Shown piece by piece: positions 54,424 to 63,973 of a stretch of DNA of 64,000 nt. Position 1 is the stretch's first letter, and each line of letters begins with the position of its first letter. Under the pieces are notes generated by a model. That model worked only from the letters and a program-made list of their open reading frames with translations. It was not told where the DNA came from and searched no databases. Origin of the DNA: Paenibacillus sp. V4I7. Lineage in GTDB: Bacteria > Bacillota > Bacilli > Paenibacillales > NBRC-103111. Both the position numbers and the translations under genes were made by a program. The stretch covers positions 868,001-932,000 of the forward strand of contig NZ_JAUSZD010000002.1 of the NCBI RefSeq assembly GCF_030817275.1, written 5' to 3'.

Positions 54424-54479
54424 CATTCAAATATTCACTTTTTCTAACGATCTGGAGTGTCCTACACACCAAGACTATC

Positions 54480-54499
54480 ATGGCTTTTGGGACACCCTC
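54480..54499 (-). repeat. Right terminal inverted repeat of the IS
   Basis: Reads ATGGCTTTTGGGACACCCTC, the inverted counterpart of the left repeat with one difference. Confidence 0.92.
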
Positions 54500-54569
54500 T
54501 TTCCTATTAAAGCATGTAACCCTGCCAAGCCTTAACCCATAACATACGTAATCTTGAAGTTTCTTATAG

Positions 54570-54627
54570 ACAGGTCACCAATAGATCCCCGTGATTATTT
54601 CGGAGATATTGGTGACCTTCTTTTTTA
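54570..54627 (+). terminator. Intrinsic terminator now separated from its operon by the IS
   Basis: AGGTCACCAATA pairs with TATTGGTGACCT around a 24-base loop, then TCTTTTTT. Sited after the IS and before the RND gene, it probably served the two-component operon before insertion. Confidence 0.85.
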
Positions 54628-54631
54628 TTTT

Positions 54632-54652
54632 GTTCATATTGGGTTCATATTG
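54632..54652 (+). promoter_or_regulatory. Direct repeats suited to an OmpR-family regulator
   Basis: GTTCATATTG occurs twice, at 54632-54641 and 54643-54652, an 11-base period, about one helical turn. Direct repeats of this kind are typical OmpR/PhoB sites. They lie 70 bases before the RND pump start. Confidence 0.6.
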
Positions 54653-54721
54653 AACCTGTATGGTTAGCGTATAAACATTTGATGAAAATAAGTTTACGCT
54701 TGTCATGAGGGGAGTACAGGA

Positions 54722-57700
54722 ATGAATCGATTAACACAATTTTCCATGAAGAATGTCTCGGCATTATTCATTATCATGATCATGCTTTTTGTAGGCGGAT
54801 TTTATTCATCCACGCAGCTTAAAGTAGAGAACATGCCAAACGTTTCTTTTCCAGTAGTTGCTGTAACAACAACTTATACAGGGGCTCCCAAGGATGTCAT
54901 GGATGAAATTACGGCTCCGATTGAAGAAAAGCTAGCGAACATTGAAGATCTGGATTCCATTACTTCAACTTCGAGTGATAATTTCTCCATGATTATCGTT
55001 CTTTTCAAACAAAATGTAGATATTGATAAGAAAAAACAGGCCGTTCAAGACATGCTGGCTGAAGTTTCTCTTCCAGCAACGGCAGGTGCGCCTAAAGCCT
55101 CCACTTTTGGTGCGGCATCATTCCCTTCGAATTACTTAGTCGCTTTTGCCAATGACGGGGTAAGCCAAACAGAGCTCGACAAATCTTTTAAAGATAAAAT
55201 CAAGCCAGGTCTTGAAGGAATTAAAGGGATCGACCATATGGACGTTATTGGTGCCAGAAGCACATCGCTCGATATTGAGCTAGATGCTGCTGCGCTTGAT
55301 GTATATGGATTGTCACCGGCTCTAGTGAGCAATGCGATTAATTCCGCCGCGACGAAGAGTCCGATCGGTAGTGTAGAAATTAGCGGCAACAATAAGATGA
55401 CTCGTGTCACTGGTAATTTATCAAGCTTGTACGATTTGGAACAGGTCGAAATCACCACACCTAAAGGAGATATCGTAACACTAGATCAAGTCTCCAAGGT
55501 AAAGGCGATAACGGAATCTGACTTCAATGGTAGATTGGATGGCAAGCCAGCTATTGGTATGATTTTATACAAAGCAGGCAGTGCGAATGCGGTTGATTTC
55601 TCAGGATCCATCGAGAAGCTGATTCATGAGTGGGAAACGACACTACCAAACATTACTTTCAAAAATACTTATGATAGTGCAGATCAAATTAAAGAGTCCA
55701 TTACAGGACTTGTACGTGAAGGAGTTGTAGGGGCGGTATTGGCTTCCTTGATGATTCTCATTTTCCTGAGAAACATTCGGATGACACTCATTGTTCTCGT
55801 CTCCATTCCACTTTCCATTTTGATCACATTGTTATTGATGTCGACATTAGACTTAACACTTAATACGATGACTCTTGGTGGTATTTTTATCGCAGTAGGT
55901 CGTGTAGTCGATGATTCTATTGTTGTTATTGAAAATATATATGCCTCATTGGAAAAAGCACAAGAACGCAAAGAATCCGTTATCGCCTTGGCAACAAAGC
56001 AGGTTTCGATGGCTATTACGTCCTCAACTTTGGCAACTGTAGGGGTCTTTGCTCCACTTGCTCTGGTAACGGGTGTTGTGGGAGGGTTCTTTAGACCCTT
56101 TGCATTAACGATTGCTTGTGCACTTTTATCTTCCTTAATTGTAGCTTTGACGGTTATTCCAATGCTCGCTAAATTGCTCGTTCTTCGCAGTAAGCCGGGT
56201 AAAGGGCATCATGATGAATCAAAGCCAACTAAACTAACAACATTCTATGAAAAAGCATTGACGTGGAGTTTGACAAATCGGATTAAAACACTGTTGATTT
56301 CAGGGCTAATGCTTGTTGTAACTATTGCGGCGACGGTACCGTTTCTATCGGTTTCGTTCTTGCCTAGTACGAAGCCTGCGACAACGATGTATTTTCAGAT
56401 AAAGATGCCGTATGCAACCTCTTTTGAGGCAACAGATGCGAAAACAAAAGAAATCGAAACCATCTTGTTAGATTCGAAAGATTCCAATGGCGAACCTGTT
56501 TTTAAATTCGTCGAATCATTAGTTGGGTATGCTGGCAACGATGACGAACGGACGCCATATGCTTCGCAAATTTTTGTCCAAGTGAATGATAAAGTAGATC
56601 CGAATCAAGTGAAAGATGAAATGAAAGCTTATATACTCTCTGAGCTGCCAAGCGGATCCGAAGTAGAGCCTAAAGCCATGGAAGGGGATTTCGGTGTTTC
56701 ATCCACTGATTTTGCCTATACCTTGCAAGGTGAGGATCAGCTTCAATTAGAGAAAGCAGCCGGTTTGGTTAAAGAAAAGTTGAATACATTCACTGAGCTT
56801 AGTGAAGTTGAGGATAACCTGAGTGATGCGAAAACAGAAATAGAAATTGCTGTAGATCAGAAGAAAGCGAGAGCATACGGATTAAGCTCATCGACCGTTC
56901 GTGATACTGCACGTGCGTGGATTCAAAAGCAAAATCTAGGAGACATGAAATTCGATAATATCGTTTATACAACAACGGTATCGTTAGACAAATCAGACAA
57001 AGATACACTAGAAAAACTAGGTAATATCCCATTGACCAGCGCGAATGGTTCAAGGGTCTTACTGAAGGAAGTAGCTAAGGTTAATGAAACAAAAGGCGCT
57101 GCCTCACTTGCACGTGAGGAACAGCAGCAACTTGTGAAAGTAACAGCAAAAATCAATTCTGCAGATAAGACAGGTGTGAGCGCCAAGCTTGCTGCAGCGA
57201 TGAATGATATCCAATTGCCTGATGGCGTGACACCAAAAATTAGCGGTGTTTCGGATGATGTGAATGAAAGCTTTATGCAATTGTTCATCGCGATGGCTGC
57301 CGCCATATTCGTGGTTTACTTGATTATGGTCCTGGCCTTTGGGAACGCAAGTGCACCATTCGCCATCTTGTTCTCTCTACCGCTTGCTGTGATTGGGGGC
57401 CTTCTAGGACTTGTCATTGCAAGAGAGCCTTTAACCGTAACCTCTATGATTGGTTTCCTCATGCTTATTGGGATCGTAGTAACGAATGCGATTGTACTAA
57501 TTGATCGTGCACAACAACTGCGCGAAGAGGGATACACGGTACGCCATGCTTTAATTGAAGCGGGGAAAGTAAGACTTCGTCCCATTATTATGACCGCTGG
57601 AGCTACCATTATGGCATTGGTTCCTCTAGCGCTCGGTATTTCTGGAGAAGGTGGATTAATCGGTAAAGGACTGGGTGTAGTCGTTATCGGTGGTCTGATT

Positions 57701-57826
57701 ACCTCTACGCTATTGACATTAGTTGTCGTACCGATTGTGTACGAATTGATTGAAAGTATAAAGAGCCGTATAGGTCGTATGTCCAAGCGTAATAAAGAAA
57801 ACGAAAAAACGATGTTAGAGGTATAA
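54722..57826 (+). CDS. RND-family efflux pump (AcrB/SwrC-like)
   Basis: A 1,034-residue transporter with twelve membrane helices and two large extracellular domains in the usual internal repeat. The region VGRVVDDSIVVIENIY in TM4 supplies the proton-relay aspartates. Gram-positive members (SwrC/YerP of B. subtilis) export surfactants and drugs across the membrane. GAGGGGAG precedes the ATG. The adaptor gene starts 12 bases after its stop. Confidence 0.93.
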   Translation: MNRLTQFSMKNVSALFIIMIMLFVGGFYSSTQLKVENMPNVSFPVVAVTTTYTGAPKDVMDEITAPIEEKLANIEDLDSITSTSSDNFSMIIVLFKQNVDIDKKKQAVQDMLAEVSLPATAGAPKASTFGAASFPSNYLVAFANDGVSQTELDKSFKDKIKPGLEGIKGIDHMDVIGARSTSLDIELDAAALDVYGLSPALVSNAINSAATKSPIGSVEISGNNKMTRVTGNLSSLYDLEQVEITTPKGDIVTLDQVSKVKAITESDFNGRLDGKPAIGMILYKAGSANAVDFSGSIEKLIHEWETTLPNITFKNTYDSADQIKESITGLVREGVVGAVLASLMILIFLRNIRMTLIVLVSIPLSILITLLLMSTLDLTLNTMTLGGIFIAVGRVVDDSIVVIENIYASLEKAQERKESVIALATKQVSMAITSSTLATVGVFAPLALVTGVVGGFFRPFALTIACALLSSLIVALTVIPMLAKLLVLRSKPGKGHHDESKPTKLTTFYEKALTWSLTNRIKTLLISGLMLVVTIAATVPFLSVSFLPSTKPATTMYFQIKMPYATSFEATDAKTKEIETILLDSKDSNGEPVFKFVESLVGYAGNDDERTPYASQIFVQVNDKVDPNQVKDEMKAYILSELPSGSEVEPKAMEGDFGVSSTDFAYTLQGEDQLQLEKAAGLVKEKLNTFTELSEVEDNLSDAKTEIEIAVDQKKARAYGLSSSTVRDTARAWIQKQNLGDMKFDNIVYTTTVSLDKSDKDTLEKLGNIPLTSANGSRVLLKEVAKVNETKGAASLAREEQQQLVKVTAKINSADKTGVSAKLAAAMNDIQLPDGVTPKISGVSDDVNESFMQLFIAMAAAIFVVYLIMVLAFGNASAPFAILFSLPLAVIGGLLGLVIAREPLTVTSMIGFLMLIGIVVTNAIVLIDRAQQLREEGYTVRHALIEAGKVRLRPIIMTAGATIMALVPLALGISGEGGLIGKGLGVVVIGGLITSTLLTLVVVPIVYELIESIKSRIGRMSKRNKENEKTMLEV

Positions 57827-57838
57827 GGAGGCACATAG

Positions 57839-59137
57839 ATGATTAACGATAGTTCGCAAAAACGAAAAATCAAATCCCGTTCGATGGGAGTGATAGCGTT
57901 ATTGACCGCAGCAGCGGTCTTGGTGTCAGCCTGTTCAGCACCAGGTGCAAAAGGGGCTGCAACGGTGCAGTTAGCACCAAGGGCGATTAAAACAGATGTC
58001 ATAAAGAAGCAGAAAATTAGCAATCCGATCGAACAAGTTGCTGATGTAGCGGCAGGAACGACGCTTGATGTTGTATCGAAAGCGGGCGGTGAGGTAACGG
58101 AAGTGCTGAAAAAACGAGGAGAGTATGTTGAGAAGGGGGAAATACTCTTCGTTATTGATAATAAAGATGCCTTATCTGCCAAAAGGAAAAGTGAGCTTTC
58201 TGTAAGAAGTGCCCAAGAATCCTTGCAACAAGCAAAGGATAATAAAGTAAATAACCGCAAAGATCTGTTGGACAATGTAACTAGATCGCAAACTGCACTC
58301 AAGAATGCTACCCAGGAATACAACAAAATTCGTAATGAATATGATGCAGGCATCGCCGTTCAGCATCAGGTGGATCAATCCAAACAAGCACTAGATAGCG
58401 CTCAGATGAATCTAGATGCTGCACAAAGCAAGCTTTCAGCGTTTGATAACTCCGATTCGATTTCGGCTATTCAAACGCAAGCAGAGTCTGCAAGTCTAGC
58501 ACTAGAAGATGCGACTCGTTCTTTAGAGAACTATCAAGTAAAGGCACCAGGTAACGGCATTCTTACCGATTTCAATGTAGTGGTTGGGCAAACCGTAGCT
58601 GCCGCGGCAGGGAAAGTTGGGCAAGTCCAACAGATTGATCCGATCAAAATCAAAACGGAGCTTACGGAAACGAATTTCCTACTTGTTAAAGGAAAGCAAG
58701 AACTCATTTACTATAATCCGGACTCGCCTGACAAAAAAGGAACAGCTAAAATTAGCTACTTGGCACCTATTATGAGTGCTGCAACAAAAACGTACACGTT
58801 AGAACTGGAAGTTCCAAATAGCGATCATCTGCTGCAGCCTGGTAATCGATTTATGGTACAGCTTACGACTGAAACGGAAGAACAAGTGATTGCTATTCCT
58901 ACATTAAGCATCATTCGTGAAGAGTCCGATACGATTGTCTTTGTTCAGCAAGGTGACCAATATCAGAAACGGAAAGTGAAATTAGGACGCATTAACGGGG
59001 AGTATCAAGAAGTAATCGAAGGCGTGAAAGACGGCGAGCAATTGGTTACTACCGGACAGAATACTTTGAAAGACGGACAAAAAGTAGACATTGCTAGCGC
59101 GGGGCAGCAACCAACAACAACACCAGCAGCCAAATAG
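57839..59137 (+). CDS. RND efflux membrane-fusion adaptor lipoprotein (HlyD family)
   Basis: A 432-residue adaptor with lipoprotein signal (lipobox VSAC near residue 33), lipoyl-like domain split around a long coiled-coil hairpin (about 115-215), beta-barrel and membrane-proximal domains. It links the pump to the exterior. GGAGG precedes the ATG. Proline/threonine-rich tail. Confidence 0.92.
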   Translation: MINDSSQKRKIKSRSMGVIALLTAAAVLVSACSAPGAKGAATVQLAPRAIKTDVIKKQKISNPIEQVADVAAGTTLDVVSKAGGEVTEVLKKRGEYVEKGEILFVIDNKDALSAKRKSELSVRSAQESLQQAKDNKVNNRKDLLDNVTRSQTALKNATQEYNKIRNEYDAGIAVQHQVDQSKQALDSAQMNLDAAQSKLSAFDNSDSISAIQTQAESASLALEDATRSLENYQVKAPGNGILTDFNVVVGQTVAAAAGKVGQVQQIDPIKIKTELTETNFLLVKGKQELIYYNPDSPDKKGTAKISYLAPIMSAATKTYTLELEVPNSDHLLQPGNRFMVQLTTETEEQVIAIPTLSIIREESDTIVFVQQGDQYQKRKVKLGRINGEYQEVIEGVKDGEQLVTTGQNTLKDGQKVDIASAGQQPTTTPAAK

Positions 59138-59173
59138 ACATCAGCGAAATTTCACAATAAGGAGAATACTTAA

Positions 59174-60886
59174 ATGAAAAACAAACCATGGAAATCTAGT
59201 CTGACAGCCATCATGCTAGGAGCAATGATCGTTCAAGGAGGCACAACCGTATGGGCGGCTGACTCGACGACGCCAATTGTCTCTGCACCAACTGTCAATT
59301 ACGGATTGACAGCTGATATACGAGCTGCAATTAAAAGTGCAGCGGTGACGCCAACCGCGTCAGGTTCCCAGCTTGCGGTTACTATTCGATTGTATAACGG
59401 AGGCGCCGTACAGAACAGAGTTCCCGAACACGAGCTTCGTGTTCAAACGGCAAGTGGCGTTTCGTATACATTGAAACCAAGTGCTAGCAATAAAGAAGCT
59501 TTGCAGCCCAAAGAAATCGGCGAGCTTGTGTACATGACTTCCATTGATAGCAAGGAAATTGGTCAAATTGAGCAATTATCTTTCGTCAATGTGGATATCT
59601 ATTCCTATCCAAAGGTGGAAACAACACTGCTAGCTATGCCAACTAAATCCGTGTGGTACGGAGGTACGGGAAATACGGCTTTGCAGAGCCTCGAAAACTT
59701 AGCATGGGGTCAAGCATTCACCATTCCTGGGGTTAATTCAGGATTGACGTATTCACCTGTCGAGGTTTCTATGCAAAATACGGCATCAGGCCGCGCGGCT
59801 GTTGTGACGGTATTGGCTAGTAATCCTGGAGCTGGGCGGGAAACAGTTCCTGCTTTCCGTACGGACGCTCAGTCTGAGCAGAAGAACTATGAAGGCAATC
59901 GTTCCGAAGTAGACCCGGTGACTTTGGAGGCCGGCGAAAAGAAATACATTCATTTTGCGATTCCCGTTGAAAATGGTGTGACGTTGTCTAACCTTCTCGT
60001 TTTATCGACGGATACGTTTGTACCCAAAGGTGGAGGTCAAGCCACCACGCTAACAACAGGTAAACTAGCTATCGCATGGCCGAAAGAGCAAGGGAATTCT
60101 GCTGCAGCACCTTATACAATTGGTCAGCCGATCACATTTGATGCTTTGACCAAAGTTGTTGGTAAATCAACAGAAGTATCGCTTATGGAGCTTCATCTGC
60201 ATGAGAATCCAGGTGAAGGCTACCAAACTGCGGTAGCTAAGTTCAAATTAACGAATACAAGTACAACGCCTACTGCTACTCCTGCTTTCCTATCGGAATT
60301 GGTCAATGCACAGGGTGTTACTTATCAAGGGTCCCGTCAAACGAATGTAACGACGATGCTAAATCCTGGATTAAGCTACGTGGTAAGCTACTCCTACATT
60401 GTGCCGCAAACCGAAGAGAGCACCAGCTTCTCGTTAAAGCTGCTCGATTCAGTGGCTGCTGCACCTTTTACAACAACGATTGCCGCTCTGCAAACGGATG
60501 TACAGAAGGAAGAGACGGATTCTACCATCTCCTTATATCCATTTGATCTGACGTTCAATGATGTAACAGTAAGCACACAGACGACTGCTCAATTGACCTA
60601 TACGTACAAGTTCCGACTTGATCTAGACATTAAACAAAAAGAAAATGTCGTGGTTGACAACAACTTCTCGAAATTGAAATTTGAAATTGTTGATAACGCC
60701 GGACGTGTTGTCGGTTCTAAGGACGCTTCCTTCACAGGTGTAAATAAATTAATCAGTGGGAAACAATTGTTGGATGCTACGAATATTACAACTGATCAAT
60801 TCAGCTATCCTTTCACTGTCAATGTGTATGAAACCATCGAAACGCAGAATGGAACGGCTAAACGCTTATTGAAAGTCATCAAATAA
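59174..60886 (+). CDS. Uncharacterised secreted protein in the RND operon
   Basis: A 570-residue exported protein with signal peptide ending VWAA. About four to five beta-sandwich segments of roughly 120 residues, with repeated patterns such as 'AVTIRLYNGGAVQNRV', 'TVLASNPGAGRETVP' and 'AVAKFKLTNTSTTPTATP' suggesting DUF4352-like modules. The gene lies 36 bases after the adaptor with GGAG upstream and shares the operon terminator. Possible accessory subunit. No family recognised with confidence. Confidence 0.8.
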   Translation: MKNKPWKSSLTAIMLGAMIVQGGTTVWAADSTTPIVSAPTVNYGLTADIRAAIKSAAVTPTASGSQLAVTIRLYNGGAVQNRVPEHELRVQTASGVSYTLKPSASNKEALQPKEIGELVYMTSIDSKEIGQIEQLSFVNVDIYSYPKVETTLLAMPTKSVWYGGTGNTALQSLENLAWGQAFTIPGVNSGLTYSPVEVSMQNTASGRAAVVTVLASNPGAGRETVPAFRTDAQSEQKNYEGNRSEVDPVTLEAGEKKYIHFAIPVENGVTLSNLLVLSTDTFVPKGGGQATTLTTGKLAIAWPKEQGNSAAAPYTIGQPITFDALTKVVGKSTEVSLMELHLHENPGEGYQTAVAKFKLTNTSTTPTATPAFLSELVNAQGVTYQGSRQTNVTTMLNPGLSYVVSYSYIVPQTEESTSFSLKLLDSVAAAPFTTTIAALQTDVQKEETDSTISLYPFDLTFNDVTVSTQTTAQLTYTYKFRLDLDIKQKENVVVDNNFSKLKFEIVDNAGRVVGSKDASFTGVNKLISGKQLLDATNITTDQFSYPFTVNVYETIETQNGTAKRLLKVIK

Positions 60887-60903
60887 GTGCCAGTTGAATA
60901 AAT

Positions 60904-60945
60904 AAAAAATGAGAAGGCAAGGTTATTCTTGCCTTCTCATTTTTA
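60904..60945. terminator. Bidirectional terminator of the RND operon
   Basis: AAAAATGAGAAGGCAAG pairs with CTTGCCTTCTCATTTTT around GTTATT. Confidence 0.95.
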
Positions 60946-60994
60946 TGGTGGTGGCTATCAGGCCATGTTAGTTTGAAACAGCCACTGTTCATCG

Positions 60995-61894
60995 CTACAG
61001 ACGAGCTTTAACGGACTTTGCATAGTCAGATGGCGGCATGCCAACGGTTTTCTTGAAATCTCTTGAAAAATAGTGAATGCTGGCGTACCCCAACATTGCT
61101 GCTATCTCAGTAAAATTATAACGGCCATCTCTAATAAAAGTTTTGGCTTGTTCAATTTTGAGGGATTTGAAGGCTTCCAAGACGCCTGTCTGCATCTGAG
61201 ATTGGAAAAGCTCCTTTAATCGGCTTTTGCCCAAGTGAAACTTTTGACATAAATGGTCTTGTGTGAAGGATTGAGAGAGATTGGCTTTCAAATATTCCAT
61301 GATTTGCTGAACGATTCGTTGTTCGGCTTTTTCTTTTTGAAGGGATGATTGCTTGTATTTCATAGAATCTGGCGTGGAAGCTTGCTCTTGATTCCGAATG
61401 AGTGTGATTAACAAAACCTCTAAATAGGATTTGATCATTTGTTCGCTGGCAAAAGGCGCATGCGGATTTCTTTCCAAATGATGAACGGTTGGCTTGTCAA
61501 AAGGGGGCAGGAACGCCTGAAACCCTTCTTGGATAATGAGGGATAGGATATTTCTTTCCCGGTCTCCTAATGCCAGAATCTTTTTCTCGAAAATAGTCAT
61601 GGCTGGGGACGTGCACTCGAAGCATATGACGATAAGATTTGGCGGTGTATGCTCATGCTTAACGCTAACCGTATGGAATTCCTCGGGTTTGTGAAAGATC
61701 ATATTTCCCTGATGAAGGGTATGAATGTGATCATCGGCTCGAATCTCAACTTCCCCTTTGTCCACGTAAAGAATCTCCCAGAAGTCATGCTGTTCTCCGT
61801 CAAATACAAATCCCTTTGCGTACTCGAAGTAATGAAAGGAAAAGAGGGTTTGAATGGTAAGTGATTCCTGTAGTTGTATACTTGGGAAATCCAT
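60995..61894 (-). CDS. AraC-family transcriptional regulator
   Basis: A 299-residue regulator: N-terminal cupin ligand-binding domain (about 20-150; HDFWEILYVDKGEVEI) and a C-terminal double helix-turn-helix (about 195-295; FHLGKSRLKELF and MLGYASIHYFSRDFKKTVGM). It likely senses a sugar. Start ATG with GAGAGGA upstream. Divergent from the epimerase/dehydrogenase genes, its probable targets. Confidence 0.93.
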   Translation of the reverse strand: MDFPSIQLQESLTIQTLFSFHYFEYAKGFVFDGEQHDFWEILYVDKGEVEIRADDHIHTLHQGNMIFHKPEEFHTVSVKHEHTPPNLIVICFECTSPAMTIFEKKILALGDRERNILSLIIQEGFQAFLPPFDKPTVHHLERNPHAPFASEQMIKSYLEVLLITLIRNQEQASTPDSMKYKQSSLQKEKAEQRIVQQIMEYLKANLSQSFTQDHLCQKFHLGKSRLKELFQSQMQTGVLEAFKSLKIEQAKTFIRDGRYNFTEIAAMLGYASIHYFSRDFKKTVGMPPSDYAKSVKARL

Positions 61895-61963
61895 GCTGCT
61901 CGTCCTCTCTCAGGGTGGTTCTTGTTCCAAACTCATTTTTAATCTTATTTTACCATATCCATT

Positions 61964-61979
61964 TTTGCAAAAGTGCAAA
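61964..61979. promoter_or_regulatory. TTTGCA-N4-TGCAAA inverted repeat in the divergent intergenic region
   Basis: Perfect 6-base arms with a 4-base spacer, between the araC-type gene and the epimerase gene. Possible operator. A TATAAT at 62022-62027 downstream is a plausible -10 for the epimerase. Confidence 0.5.
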
Positions 61980-62053
61980 TAAATCGGCTTTTTGGATAAA
62001 TCTTATCGAGTGTAGCTCTTTTATAATAAAGGGAAGAGACGGAGGAGATAACA

Positions 62054-62896
62054 ATGAAAAAAGGGATCAATATGTGGTCATTTCCAGGCTCCATGAAGGT
62101 AGAACAATGTATCGCTGTTGCTAAGAAAGCCGGATTTGACGGCATTGAGCTGGCTTTAAACGAGACGGGCCAATTAAGCTTGGAAAGTAAAGAAAGCGAA
62201 ATCAAGGAATACCGTAAGATTGCGGAAGATCAGGGCATTGCGCTCTCGAGTTTAGCCAGTGGATTATACTGGACATATTCTTTAACAAGTGGACATGCAC
62301 AAACGCGTCAAAAAGCAAAAGACATCGTCAAGAAACAATTGGAGAACGCTGCTATTTTGGGTGTAGATACGATATTGGTTGTGCCAGGTGCTGTTGGCGT
62401 TGATTTCATTCCGGATTCTGAAGTGGTTCCATATGATCAAGCCTATGACTACGCTTTGGAAGGCATAAGCGAGCTTTCCAATGTTGCACAATCATTGAAG
62501 GTTTCCATTGGTATAGAAAACGTATGGAATAAATTCTTACTATCCCCGCTTGAAATGAGAGACTTTATCGATAAAATCAATTCGCCATATGTGGGCGCTT
62601 ACTTTGACGTAGGGAATGTCTTATATGCCGGCTATCCGGAGCATTGGATTTCCATTTTAAATAAACGTATCAAAAAAGTGCATTTCAAAGATTACCGCCG
62701 CGCCGCAGGAGGTTTGCATGGTTTTGTTGATCTTCTAGCCGGTGATGTGAATTATCCAGAGGTTATGAAAGCCCTTCAAGCTATCGGGTATGACGATTAT
62801 GTCATTGCCGAAATGATTCCGGGTTATACGCATCATGGCGAACAGATTATTTATAATACATCGGGTGCAATGGACGCCATCTTAGGGAGGAAGTAA
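62054..62896 (+). CDS. Sugar phosphate isomerase/epimerase (AP endonuclease 2-like TIM barrel)
   Basis: A 280-residue xylose-isomerase-like TIM barrel. Metal-binding residues are expected in IGIENVWNKF, YFDVGNVL, KKVHFKDYRR and VIAEMIPGY. Resembles hexulose-6-phosphate 3-epimerase or inosose-type enzymes; the substrate is not evident. GGAGGAG precedes the ATG. The dehydrogenase follows after 5 bases. Confidence 0.9.
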   Translation: MKKGINMWSFPGSMKVEQCIAVAKKAGFDGIELALNETGQLSLESKESEIKEYRKIAEDQGIALSSLASGLYWTYSLTSGHAQTRQKAKDIVKKQLENAAILGVDTILVVPGAVGVDFIPDSEVVPYDQAYDYALEGISELSNVAQSLKVSIGIENVWNKFLLSPLEMRDFIDKINSPYVGAYFDVGNVLYAGYPEHWISILNKRIKKVHFKDYRRAAGGLHGFVDLLAGDVNYPEVMKALQAIGYDDYVIAEMIPGYTHHGEQIIYNTSGAMDAILGRK

Positions 62897-62901
62897 TCAA
62901 C

Positions 62902-63921
62902 ATGCTGAGAATCGGATTAATTGGATTAGGCTTTATGGGTAGGACTCATCTAGAAAATTACGTTCGCCTGGAGTCAGAAGGAGTTCCCATTCAGATTGTG
63001 GCTATATGTGATATTGACAATGAGAAGCTCGAAGGTCGCGCGGCTGCCGGCAACATTGATACGGGTTCATCTGGCATTGACTTCGGTCGCTACAATAAAT
63101 ATACAAGTGTGACCGAAATGCTTGAGAAGGAACAGCTTGATTACGTGGATATTGCATTGCCTACTTATCTGCACAGAGACATAGCGGTTCAATGTTTGAA
63201 TCATGGTCTTCATGTTTTGTGTGAAAAACCGATGGCGCTGAATGCTGCGGAATGTAAAGATATGATTCAGGCAGCCGAGGCGAATGGCAAGCAGCTAATG
63301 ATAGGTCAATGCTTGAGATTCTGGCCGGCCTATGTATACCTGAAGCAGGTGGTTGAAGAGAAGACGTTTGGTCAAGCATTGGGTGGTTATTTCTATCGCG
63401 GGGGAGCTACTCCGACCTGGGGACCTTGGCTTACACAGAAGGAGAAAAGCGGCGGAGCATTGTTAGATATGCACGTTCATGATATTGATATGATACATTG
63501 GCTGTTCGGTAAGCCAGAATCCGTATCGTGTTTGGCACGCAATGTTGTTCCCGGCAGCGGATATGATGTGGTTTCTGCCAATTATCTATATGAAGATGGC
63601 AAAGTCATCAATGCTCAAGCAGATTGGACGCTTGAAGGCGACTATGGCTTCGACATGCAGTTCCGAGTTAATTTTGAAAAAGGCAATATCGTTTTCAAAG
63701 GTGATTCCTTACAAGTAAATGTGAACGAAGGAAAAGGCTTCAGTCCTGAGCTATCCTCGGAAATGGGCTATTATAACGAACTTAAATATTTTATTGAGAC
63801 GTTACTTTCCGGTGAAAGTATTGCAGTAGCGACTCCCTCCAGTACGATGGGCAGCATTGAAATTGCTGAGGCTGAAATCGAATCTGCGGACAACCGTGGT
63901 GCATGGGTTAAGGTAAAATAG
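62902..63921 (+). CDS. Gfo/Idh/MocA-family oxidoreductase
   Basis: A 339-residue NAD(P)-dependent dehydrogenase: Rossmann motif GLIGLGFMGRTH, the catalytic EKP (CEKPMALNA) and a C-terminal alpha/beta domain. Acts on a sugar or inositol-type hydroxyl. Co-transcribed with the epimerase, suggesting an oxidation-epimerisation route for a sugar. GGAGG precedes the ATG. Confidence 0.92.
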   Translation: MLRIGLIGLGFMGRTHLENYVRLESEGVPIQIVAICDIDNEKLEGRAAAGNIDTGSSGIDFGRYNKYTSVTEMLEKEQLDYVDIALPTYLHRDIAVQCLNHGLHVLCEKPMALNAAECKDMIQAAEANGKQLMIGQCLRFWPAYVYLKQVVEEKTFGQALGGYFYRGGATPTWGPWLTQKEKSGGALLDMHVHDIDMIHWLFGKPESVSCLARNVVPGSGYDVVSANYLYEDGKVINAQADWTLEGDYGFDMQFRVNFEKGNIVFKGDSLQVNVNEGKGFSPELSSEMGYYNELKYFIETLLSGESIAVATPSSTMGSIEIAEAEIESADNRGAWVKVK

Positions 63922-63934
63922 CTTGGTGTGTACG

Positions 63935-63973
63935 AAAAACCTTGGAAATCATTATGATTTCCAAGGTTTTTTG
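63935..63973 (+). terminator. Intrinsic terminator after the dehydrogenase gene
   Basis: AAAAACCTTGGAAATC pairs with GATTTCCAAGGTTTTT around ATTAT. Nothing recognisable follows to the window end. Confidence 0.95.

Larger units (their letters stand above)
52725..54499 (+). mobile_element. IS1182-family insertion sequence
   Basis: A 1,775-base element bounded by 20-base terminal inverted repeats (52725-52744 and 54480-54499) that differ at one base. It holds one transposase gene, a terminator overlapping the gene end (54388-54423) and a small hairpin near the left end (about 52746-52777). It begins one base after the kinase stop. No clear target duplication was seen. The transposase frame is intact. 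Confidence 0.92.

Noticed and set aside
52715-54510. Target-site duplication around the IS
   Set aside because: The flanks show no convincing direct repeat; the left TAAG and right TTTCC differ.
57316-58353. Long minus-strand open frame of 345 codons
   Set aside because: It lies antisense to the RND pump end and adaptor start, is Ser/Thr-rich with no domain, and has no ribosome site; a codon-bias shadow.
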